Part shown: positions 1-5,092 of the stretch, piece after piece | Numbering within the stretch: position 1 is the first letter of the stretch | How the letters are laid out: every line of letters starts with the position of its first letter | From: JBEKYH01 sp049511115 | GTDB lineage: Bacteria > Planctomycetota > Phycisphaerae > Tepidisphaerales > Tepidisphaeraceae | DNA length: 5,350 nt | Direction of reading: 5' to 3' | Assembly: GCA_049511115.1 (NCBI GenBank) | Contig: JBEKYH010000372.1 | Location: 1 to 5,350, forward strand | The notes under the pieces: generated by a model | What the model saw: only the letters and a program-made list of their open reading frames with translations | What the model was told of the DNA's origin: nothing | Database searches by the model: none | Translations under genes and position numbers: made by a program

Positions 1-528
1 GTTCTTCTTTTTCCCGAAATGAGAGGTAAAAAGACCAGTAATGAAGACTTCTTCTCCTATGCCAATCCTGGCGCGGCCTGCCGCTGCGGGAGCAAACGCG
101 GCGGTGGACAAGAAGTTCTGATTGACGTGACGACCACGAAAGGAAATTGGCATCACGGCTACATCAATGTTTGGGTCGGTCGGATGGAAAAACCAGTCGG
201 CGCAGTTTGTGTCGATCCGAATCAGGCCACCGCCCATTTCGTTGACTCGCAAGATCGCCTTATCGTCGGTACTATGAATTTGAATGTCATCGATGACGTG
301 CCGCGCCGTCACCGCATAACCCGCAACCACAAATTCATCCATAGCGTAGTGGACAAAGAACGTTGTCCCGGCAAATCTAGGCTGATCCAATTTTCTTGAG
401 TGGTAAGAAAGGAACGCCACGCAAGTTCTCACTATTTCGGGGACACGCATGAGGTCGCCATCTTGCCCAAAATAATAACGCGGACAACCGTACAAACGCC
501 TATCAACTTGGAGGGATATTTTACTCAT
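1..528 (-). CDS. Trypsin-like serine protease, partial (C-terminal part beyond the left edge)
   Basis: The minus strand is open from an ATG at 528 to position 1, giving 176 residues without a stop. An in-frame TGA lies just upstream and GGAGG sits four bases before the ATG, so this start is well fixed. The protein shows chymotrypsin-fold hallmarks: a GTTFFV strand at residues 54-59, the catalytic-His motif VTARHVID (His77), and the catalytic-Asp motif NIDVAVMPI (Asp122). A glycine-rich strand, GEEVFITG, follows at 158-165. The catalytic Ser (GxSGG) would lie outside the window. No signal peptide or membrane segment is visible, so it is probably cytoplasmic, unlike DegP/HtrA proteins. Its substrate is unknown. 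Codons are less GC-rich than in the genes to the right (many AAA, ATA, TTG and ATT), which suggests an accessory or transferred gene. The family call rests on motif recognition only. Confidence 0.8.
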   Translation of the reverse strand, partial: MSKISLQVDRRLYGCPRYYFGQDGDLMRVPEIVRTCVAFLSYHSRKLDQPRFAGTTFFVHYAMDEFVVAGYAVTARHVIDDIQIHSTDDKAILRVNEMGGGLIRIDTNCADWFFHPTDPNIDVAVMPISFRGRHVNQNFLSTAAFAPAAAGRARIGIGEEVFITGLFTSHFGKKKN

Positions 529-546
529 CTTGCCTCCGATGAGTCA

Positions 547-592
547 AGTATATAATTCCCTTTATTTAAACTGTATGTTTAATATATACCAA
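547..592 (-). promoter_or_regulatory. Candidate promoter and operator of the protease gene
   Basis: Read on the minus strand, TTGGTA (592-587) and TTAAAT (569-564) are separated by 17 bases and each match the sigma-70 consensus at four of six positions. A second possible -10, TATACT, lies at 552-547, closer to the start codon. The plus-strand palindrome TTAAAC-TGTAT-GTTTAA (566-582) falls between the first -35 and -10 and could be a repressor site. The sequence is simply AT-rich, so chance matches are likely. Confidence 0.3.
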
Positions 593-642
593 ATCACACC
601 GCAGCGGCTATCCAATCATTCAGAAAACCCAATTACAAGAAT

Positions 643-747
643 ATGAACGCAGAGGCCCGGCGCTGAGGTCGGAAATACCAGGAATCTCATTTCAGAATTG
701 AATCCTCCGCATTTTCTCCCTCTGCGCCTCCGTGCCTCTGCGTTCAT
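643..747. repeat. Inverted repeat with 14-bp perfect arms and 8-bp tandem units
   Basis: ATGAACGCAGAGGC at 643-656 is exactly reverse-complementary to GCCTCTGCGTTCAT at 734-747. Homology continues imperfectly inward for about ten more bases on both sides (CCCGGCGCTGAGG against CACGGAGGCGCAGAGG on the opposite strand). The right arm is made of 8-bp units: CCTCTGCG (719-726), CCTCCGTG (727-734) and CCTCTGCG (735-742), with a near-copy CCTCCGCA at 704-711. Similar CGCAGAGGC-type sequences recur between genes in many environmental bacterial genomes (from memory). It may be a REP- or MITE-like non-coding element of 105 bp. No target-site duplication was established. Confidence 0.7.
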
Positions 748-772
748 TCCCCCCGTCGCGAACCGAAAAGGC

Positions 773-807
773 CTGTCTCGCCATGTCTGTCTGTCTCACC
801 ATGTCTG
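773..807. repeat. Tandem direct repeat, 17-bp unit at an 18-bp period
   Basis: CTGTCTCGCCATGTCTG (773-789) is repeated as CTGTCTCACCATGTCTG (791-807) with one mismatch and a single T between the copies. The repeat lies directly upstream of the probable nuoD promoter. The second copy ends inside the weak -35 region, so it could bind a regulator or could simply be slippage expansion. Confidence 0.75.
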
Positions 808-833
808 GAACCGGCAGGGGGGGTCGATATAAT
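805..833 (+). promoter_or_regulatory. Probable sigma-70-type promoter of nuoD
   Basis: TATAAT at 828-833 is a perfect -10 consensus in otherwise GC-rich DNA. The hexamer CTGGAA at 805-810, 17 bases upstream, matches the -35 consensus at three of six positions. Transcription would then start near 840, leaving a leader of about 50 bases before the nuoD ATG at 891. The strong -10 with a weak -35 suggests either a modest constitutive promoter or one helped by an activator. This placement also argues against in-frame start codons further upstream. Confidence 0.5.
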
Positions 834-840
834 CCCTCGC

Positions 841-874
841 TTCGCCGTCCGCGGACATTTGCCCGCACGGCGAA
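841..874 (+). promoter_or_regulatory. Hairpin in the nuoD leader, just before the Shine-Dalgarno site
   Basis: TTCGCCGT (841-848) pairs perfectly with ACGGCGAA (867-874). After a CC bulge, GCGG (851-854) pairs with CCGC (863-866), leaving an eight-base loop. The predicted transcript start near 840 puts this stem at the extreme 5' end of the mRNA. It ends four bases before the AAAGGA ribosome-binding site (879-884). There is no U-tract, so it is not a typical intrinsic terminator. A role in mRNA stability or translation control is inference. Confidence 0.55.
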
Positions 875-890
875 ACCGAAAGGATACTTG

Positions 891-2171
891 ATGCCGTATA
901 CCCTTACGCCCCTCGCCCCCGGCACCCTTCCCCCCGACTTGGGCGGCGGCGGCGATGCCGATACGAATCGCTGGACGCTCAACTTCGGCCCCCAGCACCC
1001 GGCCACCCACACGACCCTGCGCCTGGTCCTCGAACTCGACGGTGAGCGCATCCTCCGCGCCACGCCCCACATCGGCTACCTCCACAGCGGTTTCGAGAAA
1101 CTCGGCGAGCATCTCAATTACAATCAGTATGTCACAATCGTAGACCGCATGGATTACTCGGCGCCGATTTATAACGAACTGGCATGGCACGGCGCCGCCG
1201 AAAAACTGATGGGCATTGAACTCACGCCGCGCTGCAAAGTCCTCCGCACCATCGCCGGCGAACTGGGCCGCATCCAATCGCACCTTCTGTGCGTCGGCGC
1301 CGCCGGCCTGGACCTTGGCGCATTCACGGCCTTCCTCTACGGCTTCAACGAGCGCGAACTGATCTACGACATCGTCGAGTACATGTCCGGCCAGCGCTTC
1401 CACACAAGCTGGACCCGGGTAGGGGGGCTCAACATGGACCTCCCCGACGAAGCCGTCTTCAAGCGAATGGTCAAGCGCTTCACCGATGACGCGATGCCCA
1501 AGGCCATGGAAGATGTTGAAAAACTTCTCAACCGCAACCGCATCTTCGTCGACCGCACCCAGGGCGTCGGCGCCATGACCCGCGAGGAGGCTTTGGCCTG
1601 GAGCTTCACCGGCCCGCTCGCCCGGGCCAGCGGCATCAAGCGCGACATCCGCAAGGATCAACCCTACCTCTGCTTCGCCGACAACTGGGACGGGCAGGGA
1701 TCGCCGGCCGTCGAGTTCAAAGTCCCCATCATGACCACCGGCGATGTCTATGCGCGCTATCTGGTGCGATTGGAGGAAATGAAACAAAGCCTCCACATCA
1801 TCCGCCAGCTTATCGACCGCATCCCGCCCGGCCCGGTCAATGTCAGCCCCGAGGGAAAAGAGGTTCTGCCCCCCAAGGAGCAGGTCTACAGCAGCATTGA
1901 GGGCCTGATCCAGCACTTTGAACTCATCATGACCAACCGCGGCTTCTCCGCTCCGCGCGGCGAAGTCTATAACTGCATCGAAAGCGGTAACGGCGAGCTC
2001 GGCTATTACATCGTCAGCGCCGGCAATAACTGTCCCTGGCGGGTGCGCACGCGCCCGCCGTGCTACATCAACTATCAGGCATTCCCCAAAATGATCGAAG
2101 GCCACATGATCAGCGACGTGGTGGCCGTGCTGGGAAGCATCAATGTCATCGCGGCGGAGCTGGATCGATAG
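891..2171 (+). CDS. nuoD: NADH-quinone oxidoreductase subunit D (49-kDa subunit)
   Basis: NuoD is the complex I peripheral-arm subunit that, with NuoB, forms the quinone-reduction site facing the membrane. The product has 426 residues, normal for the family. The start is ATG 891, with AAAGGA six bases upstream. Family signatures run in order: LNFGPQHPATH (30-40), HIGYLHSGFEK (60-70), DRMDY (85-89), DLGAFTAFLYGF (141-152), RVGGLNMDLP (176-185), QGVGAMT (224-230), RASGIKRDIRKDQPY (245-259), GELGYYIVSAG (368-378) and a C-terminal ELDR. His40 corresponds to the quinone-binding His. The partner Tyr (Thermus Nqo4 Tyr87, bovine Tyr108) aligns with Ile83. The usual HG after PAT is HT, and GDxxDR is GDVYAR (284-289). 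These are features of a divergent clade. NuoC is not encoded upstream or fused. An unusual proline- and glycine-rich N-terminus covers residues 8-23. Confidence 0.97.
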   Translation: MPYTLTPLAPGTLPPDLGGGGDADTNRWTLNFGPQHPATHTTLRLVLELDGERILRATPHIGYLHSGFEKLGEHLNYNQYVTIVDRMDYSAPIYNELAWHGAAEKLMGIELTPRCKVLRTIAGELGRIQSHLLCVGAAGLDLGAFTAFLYGFNERELIYDIVEYMSGQRFHTSWTRVGGLNMDLPDEAVFKRMVKRFTDDAMPKAMEDVEKLLNRNRIFVDRTQGVGAMTREEALAWSFTGPLARASGIKRDIRKDQPYLCFADNWDGQGSPAVEFKVPIMTTGDVYARYLVRLEEMKQSLHIIRQLIDRIPPGPVNVSPEGKEVLPPKEQVYSSIEGLIQHFELIMTNRGFSAPRGEVYNCIESGNGELGYYIVSAGNNCPWRVRTRPPCYINYQAFPKMIEGHMISDVVAVLGSINVIAAELDR

Positions 2172-2183
2172 AGGCTGGATTAT

Positions 2184-2239
2184 GTAGGGTGGGCATCGCC
2201 CACCGTTTTGGCGCCAATGGTGGGCGATGCCCACCGTAC
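2184..2239. repeat. Pair of GGTGGGC palindromes, REP/BIME-like
   Basis: GGTGGGCATCGCCCACC (2188-2204) and GGTGGGCGATGCCCACC (2219-2235) are each self-complementary and are also reverse complements of each other. They flank the palindrome TTGGCGCCAA (2208-2217), so nearly the whole 56 bases can fold into one long hairpin or two small ones. GTA outside the left copy is mirrored by TAC outside the right copy. Similar GTAGGGTGGGC...GCCCACC units are common dispersed intergenic repeats in many bacteria (from memory). It lies 12 bases after the nuoD stop, so it could stabilise the nuoD message or attenuate readthrough. There is no U-tract. Confidence 0.8.
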
Positions 2240-2276
2240 CTCAATCGAGGTGTCGGAGAAATTGTGGAGCGGCGAT

Positions 2277-2906
2277 ATGTGTAAGCAGTTCTTTCTATTT
2301 TGTACGGTACTCCTTGGCCTCGCCACATGCGGCTGCTCGGTCGCTGAACCAAATACGCCCATCGTCGCCGAAGGCCCCGTGCAATGGGGCGAAACGGTAG
2401 GGGGGTTGCAAATGGGAATCGCCGCGGAAACCTGGAGCGCCCCGCCCGGCCAGCCGCAACCGATTAATCCGCCCTTGGAATCCGTGAAAATCTATATCCG
2501 CAATGACGGCAATGACGCGCTGATGGTGCTCAACCCCGCCGCCGCGCCACAACTTCGCACCGCCGATCCGACCCAGGCGCTAGTCACCATCCTGTCCGGC
2601 CGGGGCGACTCCGGACCTCAGCCCACTGTTTATATTCCCGCTCCCAATCCTCCGCGATTCGTGGAACTCACTCCCACGCAGATGACCTGGTTCTCCGTCC
2701 CGGTAACCTTGCCCCCCGCGCAACCGGCCGCCGCTACAACCGCCCCGTCGAATGCCGCTCTTTGGAAGTTTGCAGCGCAATACCAGAATTCACAATCAGT
2801 CATCGCCGTTACCCCCAACGGCGCCTCCGGCCCGGCTACCACCGTCAGCGGCGTCTGGACCGGGCAGATCAGCTCCGGCATATTGCAGCAGAACATTTAC
2901 CCTTAG
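2277..2906 (+). CDS. Putative lipoprotein of unknown function, between nuoD and nuoE
   Basis: This 209-residue product begins MCKQFFLFCTVLLGLATCGCS, a short basic start, a hydrophobic segment (4-16) and cysteines at 18 and 20 that could be the lipidated residue. The lipobox is not ideal (LATC or TCGC). The start is ATG 2277 with GGAG seven bases upstream. The open frame extends back into the palindrome repeat, but that part is not coding-like. The mature part has QWGETVGGLQMGIAA (37-51) and VKIYIRNDGNDALMVLNP (70-87), suggesting a beta-sandwich domain. Then come Pro/Ala-rich stretches and a C-terminal VSGVWTGQISSG. I associate this type of WGxxxxGLQ motif with planctomycete secreted proteins, without a known function. 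The stop codon overlaps the nuoE ribosome-binding site, so the two are probably co-translated. A complex I role is not shown. Confidence 0.75.
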   Translation: MCKQFFLFCTVLLGLATCGCSVAEPNTPIVAEGPVQWGETVGGLQMGIAAETWSAPPGQPQPINPPLESVKIYIRNDGNDALMVLNPAAAPQLRTADPTQALVTILSGRGDSGPQPTVYIPAPNPPRFVELTPTQMTWFSVPVTLPPAQPAAATTAPSNAALWKFAAQYQNSQSVIAVTPNGASGPATTVSGVWTGQISSGILQQNIYP

Positions 2907-2914
2907 GATGAACC

Positions 2915-3496
2915 ATGGCCTGGATTGTTGAGAATCGTCGCACCGCCGTAGTGGAAAAGCCGGCAACTCCGTACCTCACGGACGCGATCAAACACGAATT
3001 GAGCACGAAGTTTATTCCGCGCTACCCGACCAAGCAGGCCGTGCTGCTGCCCGCGCTTCACGCCGTGCAGCACGCGCATGGTTGGATCCCCCAGGCGGCG
3101 CTCGTCGAAATCGCCGAGTTTCTCCAACTCTCGCCCGCGGAGGTGCTCGACACGGCCACATTCTACGAAGAATACTGGCTCAAGCCCAAGGGGCAGTATC
3201 TGGTACAGGTCTGCCGCTCGCTCGCGTGCGAAATCTGCGGCTCCAGAAAAATCACCGAACACCTCAAGGCGCGCTTTGGCGTCGAGGAAGGCGAGACCAG
3301 CGCCGACGGCCGGTTCACCCTGATCGAGCTCGAATGCCTCGGCTCCTGCGGCACCGCGCCGGCCGTTCTCGTCAACGATGTCCTCTATGAAGACGTTACT
3401 TGTGAGTCGATCGATAAACTGATTGGCCAGTTGCCCAGCGACCCGCACCATTTCAAAGACCCGACTGTCACTTGGGAAACTCCCGGCGGACACTAA
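2915..3496 (+). CDS. nuoE: NADH-quinone oxidoreductase subunit E (24-kDa [2Fe-2S] subunit)
   Basis: NuoE carries the N1a [2Fe-2S] cluster in a thioredoxin-like ferredoxin domain and works with NuoF in the NADH dehydrogenase module on the cytoplasmic side. The product has 193 residues, slightly longer than many homologues because of extensions at both ends. The N-terminal helical domain includes PRYPTKQAVLLPALHAVQ (35-52), HGWIP (55-59), and EVLDTATFYEEY (76-87). Cluster ligands are Cys100 and Cys105 (VCRSLACEICG) and Cys141 and Cys145 (ECLGSCG), the family CxxxxC and CxxxC pattern, all present. The start is ATG 2915. TAGGA (2904-2908), overlapping the upstream stop codon, serves as the ribosome-binding site, so translational coupling is likely. 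NuoF, the usual next gene, does not follow. Confidence 0.96.
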   Translation: MAWIVENRRTAVVEKPATPYLTDAIKHELSTKFIPRYPTKQAVLLPALHAVQHAHGWIPQAALVEIAEFLQLSPAEVLDTATFYEEYWLKPKGQYLVQVCRSLACEICGSRKITEHLKARFGVEEGETSADGRFTLIELECLGSCGTAPAVLVNDVLYEDVTCESIDKLIGQLPSDPHHFKDPTVTWETPGGH

Positions 3497-3527
3497 AACC
3501 TTCTCTCTTAAATGTTCACCCATCCGA

Positions 3528-4115
3528 ATGTTCGCCGGCAAGCTGATACTTCCGATCCTCTTCGTGCTGGCGGCGCTTCTCGTGGCAGGGGGGTTCTGGA
3601 CGTGGCGGCAGTATTTTGACGACTATCACCTCGCCGTCGTGCGCGAAGGCGTTTTGTACCGCGACGGCGTGCGCAGCGTCCGCCAGTTCGCCGCGGCCTT
3701 GCAGCGCGTGAAGCCCAGGACCGTGGTCAGCCTTGTGGACGACAGCGAAAACGCGCGGCAGCCTTTTGCCGATGAATTGGCGCTTTGCAAGGACAACGGC
3801 GCGGAATTGATTCGCATCGCCGTCCCCTTAGGCGGCTGGCCGACCGCGGATCAGGTGCGCCGGTTTTTGGAAATCGCCAATGATCCCGCGCGCCAGCCGG
3901 TCCTGGTGCACTGCGCCCAGGGCGTCCGCCGCACAGGAATGATGGTCGCCGCCTATCAGGAGTCGGTCATGAGATTCGACCGCGACCGCGCCAAGGCAGC
4001 CCTCCTGGCCTTTGGCCACAGCCAGCGCACCGTCGGCGATGTGCAGCGGTTTATTGATGTCTATGATCCCGCAGCCCAGTGCATGACCGAGCAGTTGCCG
4101 CAATCGACGGAGTAG
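3528..4115 (+). CDS. Membrane-anchored Cys-based (tyrosine/dual-specificity type) protein phosphatase
   Basis: The 195-residue product has one N-terminal hydrophobic segment (about 6-23, LILPILFVLAALLVAGGF), probably a signal anchor. A phosphatase domain follows. GVLYRDG (41-47) and VVSLVDD (66-72) match the start of Siw14-like dual-specificity phosphatases. VLVHCAQGVRRTG (125-137) is the HCx5R P-loop, with nucleophile Cys129 and Arg135. The general acid is unclear: GGWPTAD (102-108) has Thr where the classical WPD loop has Asp, with Asp108 nearby. The family hydrolyses phospho-Tyr, phospho-Ser/Thr or inositol phosphates; the substrate here is unknown. The start is ATG 3528, 31 bases after nuoE, with no good Shine-Dalgarno. 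No other usable in-frame start is closer to the hydrophobic segment. If the anchor is N-in, the catalytic domain would face the periplasm. Confidence 0.85.
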   Translation: MFAGKLILPILFVLAALLVAGGFWTWRQYFDDYHLAVVREGVLYRDGVRSVRQFAAALQRVKPRTVVSLVDDSENARQPFADELALCKDNGAELIRIAVPLGGWPTADQVRRFLEIANDPARQPVLVHCAQGVRRTGMMVAAYQESVMRFDRDRAKAALLAFGHSQRTVGDVQRFIDVYDPAAQCMTEQLPQSTE

Positions 4116-4122
4116 TCATACG

Positions 4123-4449
4123 ATGCCTAAATGGATGTTCGATCTCCCCAAGGCGCAGGAAGCCAGTAACGACTGCCTGCCCCACGCGGCGATGAACCTG
4201 GGAACCGCCCAGGGCATGGGATTCCGTCCGCGAAGCCTGGTGGCGCGACTGGTCTTGCAGGAGCAGTACGGAAATTACGTCTTGTATCGCATGGACGACG
4301 CCGGCGGATTCGTCGGGGACAGTTGGCACGGCAGCATCGAAGATGCCCTGTGGCAGGCTAAGAAAGAATTCGGCGTCGATCTCGCGCCGACGATCGCCGC
4401 CGCTGCGAAGGATGCGAAGACCAATGGCCCAGATTCCAACCAAATCTGA
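4123..4449 (+). CDS. Small conserved-looking protein of unknown function
   Basis: I do not recognise a named family for this 108-residue protein. Residues 49-84 (YGNYVLYRMDDAGGFVGDSW, then HGSIEDALWQAKKEFG) look like a compact alpha/beta unit: two strands with an acidic turn followed by an amphipathic helix. Similar LYRxDDxGxFVGDxWH stretches occur in other bacterial hypothetical proteins (from memory). The N-terminal 45 residues are less regular. The C-terminus is Ala- and Lys-rich. There is no signal peptide or membrane segment, so it is probably cytoplasmic. ATG 4123 lies seven bases after the phosphatase stop, with GGAG (4109-4112) overlapping that stop region. Its end overlaps the next gene by 26 bases. 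Confidence 0.75.
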   Translation: MPKWMFDLPKAQEASNDCLPHAAMNLGTAQGMGFRPRSLVARLVLQEQYGNYVLYRMDDAGGFVGDSWHGSIEDALWQAKKEFGVDLAPTIAAAAKDAKTNGPDSNQI

Positions 4450-4699
4450 AGGCCGCCCCGGCCGCGGGTTCCTCGGCTGGCTCGGCCGCCAGGTAGGCTA
4501 TGTCAGCAAAGCGGTGAAAACGCCGGTAGGGGCGGCAGACGCTCCGCCGCCAGCCGCGCCCGTCGAGACTGTCGCAAAGGTCGTCTACCGAAATGACACC
4601 GTTTCTGAGGCGCCGCACCCGGATGACCCGAATCTAAAACTGCGGCGGACTATCATCGACGAAGTGGTCGTCGATCCGAAACCGGGAGCGGAGAAATGA
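4424..4699 (+). CDS. Small hypothetical protein with a Pro/Ala linker
   Basis: This 91-residue protein has no function I can assign. Its N-terminal part (RGFLGWLGRQVGYVSKAVKT, 14-33) could form an amphipathic helix. Residues 38-48 are Ala/Pro-rich. The C-terminal part (VVYRNDTVSEAPHPDDPNLK, then LRRTIIDEVVVD) looks like a conserved hydrophilic motif with a final strand. I chose ATG 4424, 26 bases inside the preceding gene, because the recognisable sequence begins there. ATG 4412 in the same frame is an alternative start adding four residues. The stop TGA (4697-4699) abuts the next ATG, so coupling to the VOC gene is likely. The overlap and abutment suggest the three small genes are one transcription unit. 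Confidence 0.68.
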   Translation: MAQIPTKSEGRPGRGFLGWLGRQVGYVSKAVKTPVGAADAPPPAAPVETVAKVVYRNDTVSEAPHPDDPNLKLRRTIIDEVVVDPKPGAEK

Positions 4700-5074
4700 A
4701 TGGCTCGCCTATTCAGAGTCATCTTGCCCGTCTCCGACATCAACGCCGCGGCGGTCTTTTACGGCCGCCTGCTGGGAATCGAAGGAAAGCGCGTGTCGCG
4801 GGGCAGGCTTTATTTCGACTGTGGCGGTACGATCCTGGCCTGCTACGATCCGCGGGCTGATGGGGATGACACCGACGCCAAACCCAACCCGGATCATATA
4901 TACTTGGCTGTCAGAGACCTGGACGATGTCTTCCAGCGCGCCGCCGCGGCTGGATGCAAGTGGCTGGAAGACAAAATTGACCGGCGGCCCTGGGGTGAAC
5001 GATCCTTTTACGCTCGGGACCCGTTTGGCAATCCGATTTGTTTTGTGGATGAGAAGACGATTTTTACTGGCTAG
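4700..5074 (+). CDS. VOC superfamily (glyoxalase/bleomycin-resistance fold) protein
   Basis: The 124-residue length fits a single VOC protein with two beta-alpha-beta-beta-beta modules. Module one has RVILPVSDINAAAVFYGRLLG (6-26), where the family has a HxxLxVxDxxxxxxFY motif. Module two has DHIYLAVRDLDDVFQRAAAAG (65-85) and the family ending FYARDPFGNPICFVDE (103-118). VOC proteins often bind a metal with His/Gln, His and Glu. Here the first position is Arg6, His66 is kept, and the Glu position appears to be Cys114, so a typical glyoxalase metal site is not evident. Possible roles are dioxygenase-like, isomerase or ligand-binding; no substrate is implied. The start ATG directly follows the upstream TGA, with GGAG (4690-4693) six bases before it. 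Confidence 0.9.
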   Translation: MARLFRVILPVSDINAAAVFYGRLLGIEGKRVSRGRLYFDCGGTILACYDPRADGDDTDAKPNPDHIYLAVRDLDDVFQRAAAAGCKWLEDKIDRRPWGERSFYARDPFGNPICFVDEKTIFTG

Positions 5075-5092
5075 AGGCCGGGGGTTTTAGCG

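Larger units (their letters stand above)
529..890. other. Divergent intergenic region between the protease and nuoD
   Basis: This stretch of 362 bases has no convincing gene. From 541 to about 600 it is AT-rich and probably carries the protease promoter. From 643 to 747 it holds an inverted repeat with GC-rich 8-bp tandem units. From 773 to 807 there is an 18-bp-period direct repeat. From about 805 to 890 lie the likely nuoD promoter, a leader hairpin and the Shine-Dalgarno site. Open frames that cross it are extensions of the nuoD frame or of its antisense, and show no recognisable protein. Confidence 0.7.

Noticed and set aside
19..399. Plus-strand open frame of 126 codons
   Set aside because: It lies opposite the protease gene, has no domain and no good ribosome-binding site. 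The minus-strand frame shows catalytic motifs and GGAGG.
732..890. Upstream in-frame starts for nuoD (732, 783, 801)
   Set aside because: The extension crosses repeats, the TATAAT box and the leader hairpin, and is not NuoD-like. ATG 891 has AAAGGA at good spacing and gives a normal length.
744..2234. Minus-strand open frame of 496 codons opposite nuoD
   Set aside because: It is a shadow frame caused by the high GC at codon third positions in nuoD. Its translation resembles no protein and it runs into the repeats at both ends.
3078..3390. Other open frames inside nuoE, and similar short frames in other genes
   Set aside because: They have arginine/proline-rich compositions typical of out-of-frame reading of GC-rich genes.
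3512..3527. ATG at 3512 as the phosphatase start
   Set aside because: It is in a different frame from the phosphatase. The frame with the hydrophobic anchor and HCx5R motif begins at 3528.
2903..3541. Minus-strand open frame of 212 codons opposite nuoE
   Set aside because: Antisense shadow of nuoE, whose four cluster cysteines and family motifs are clear.
4531..4551. GGCGGC...GCCGCC hairpin inside the 91-residue gene
   Set aside because: Short GC-rich arms in a Pro/Ala codon stretch are expected by chance, and the site is within coding sequence.
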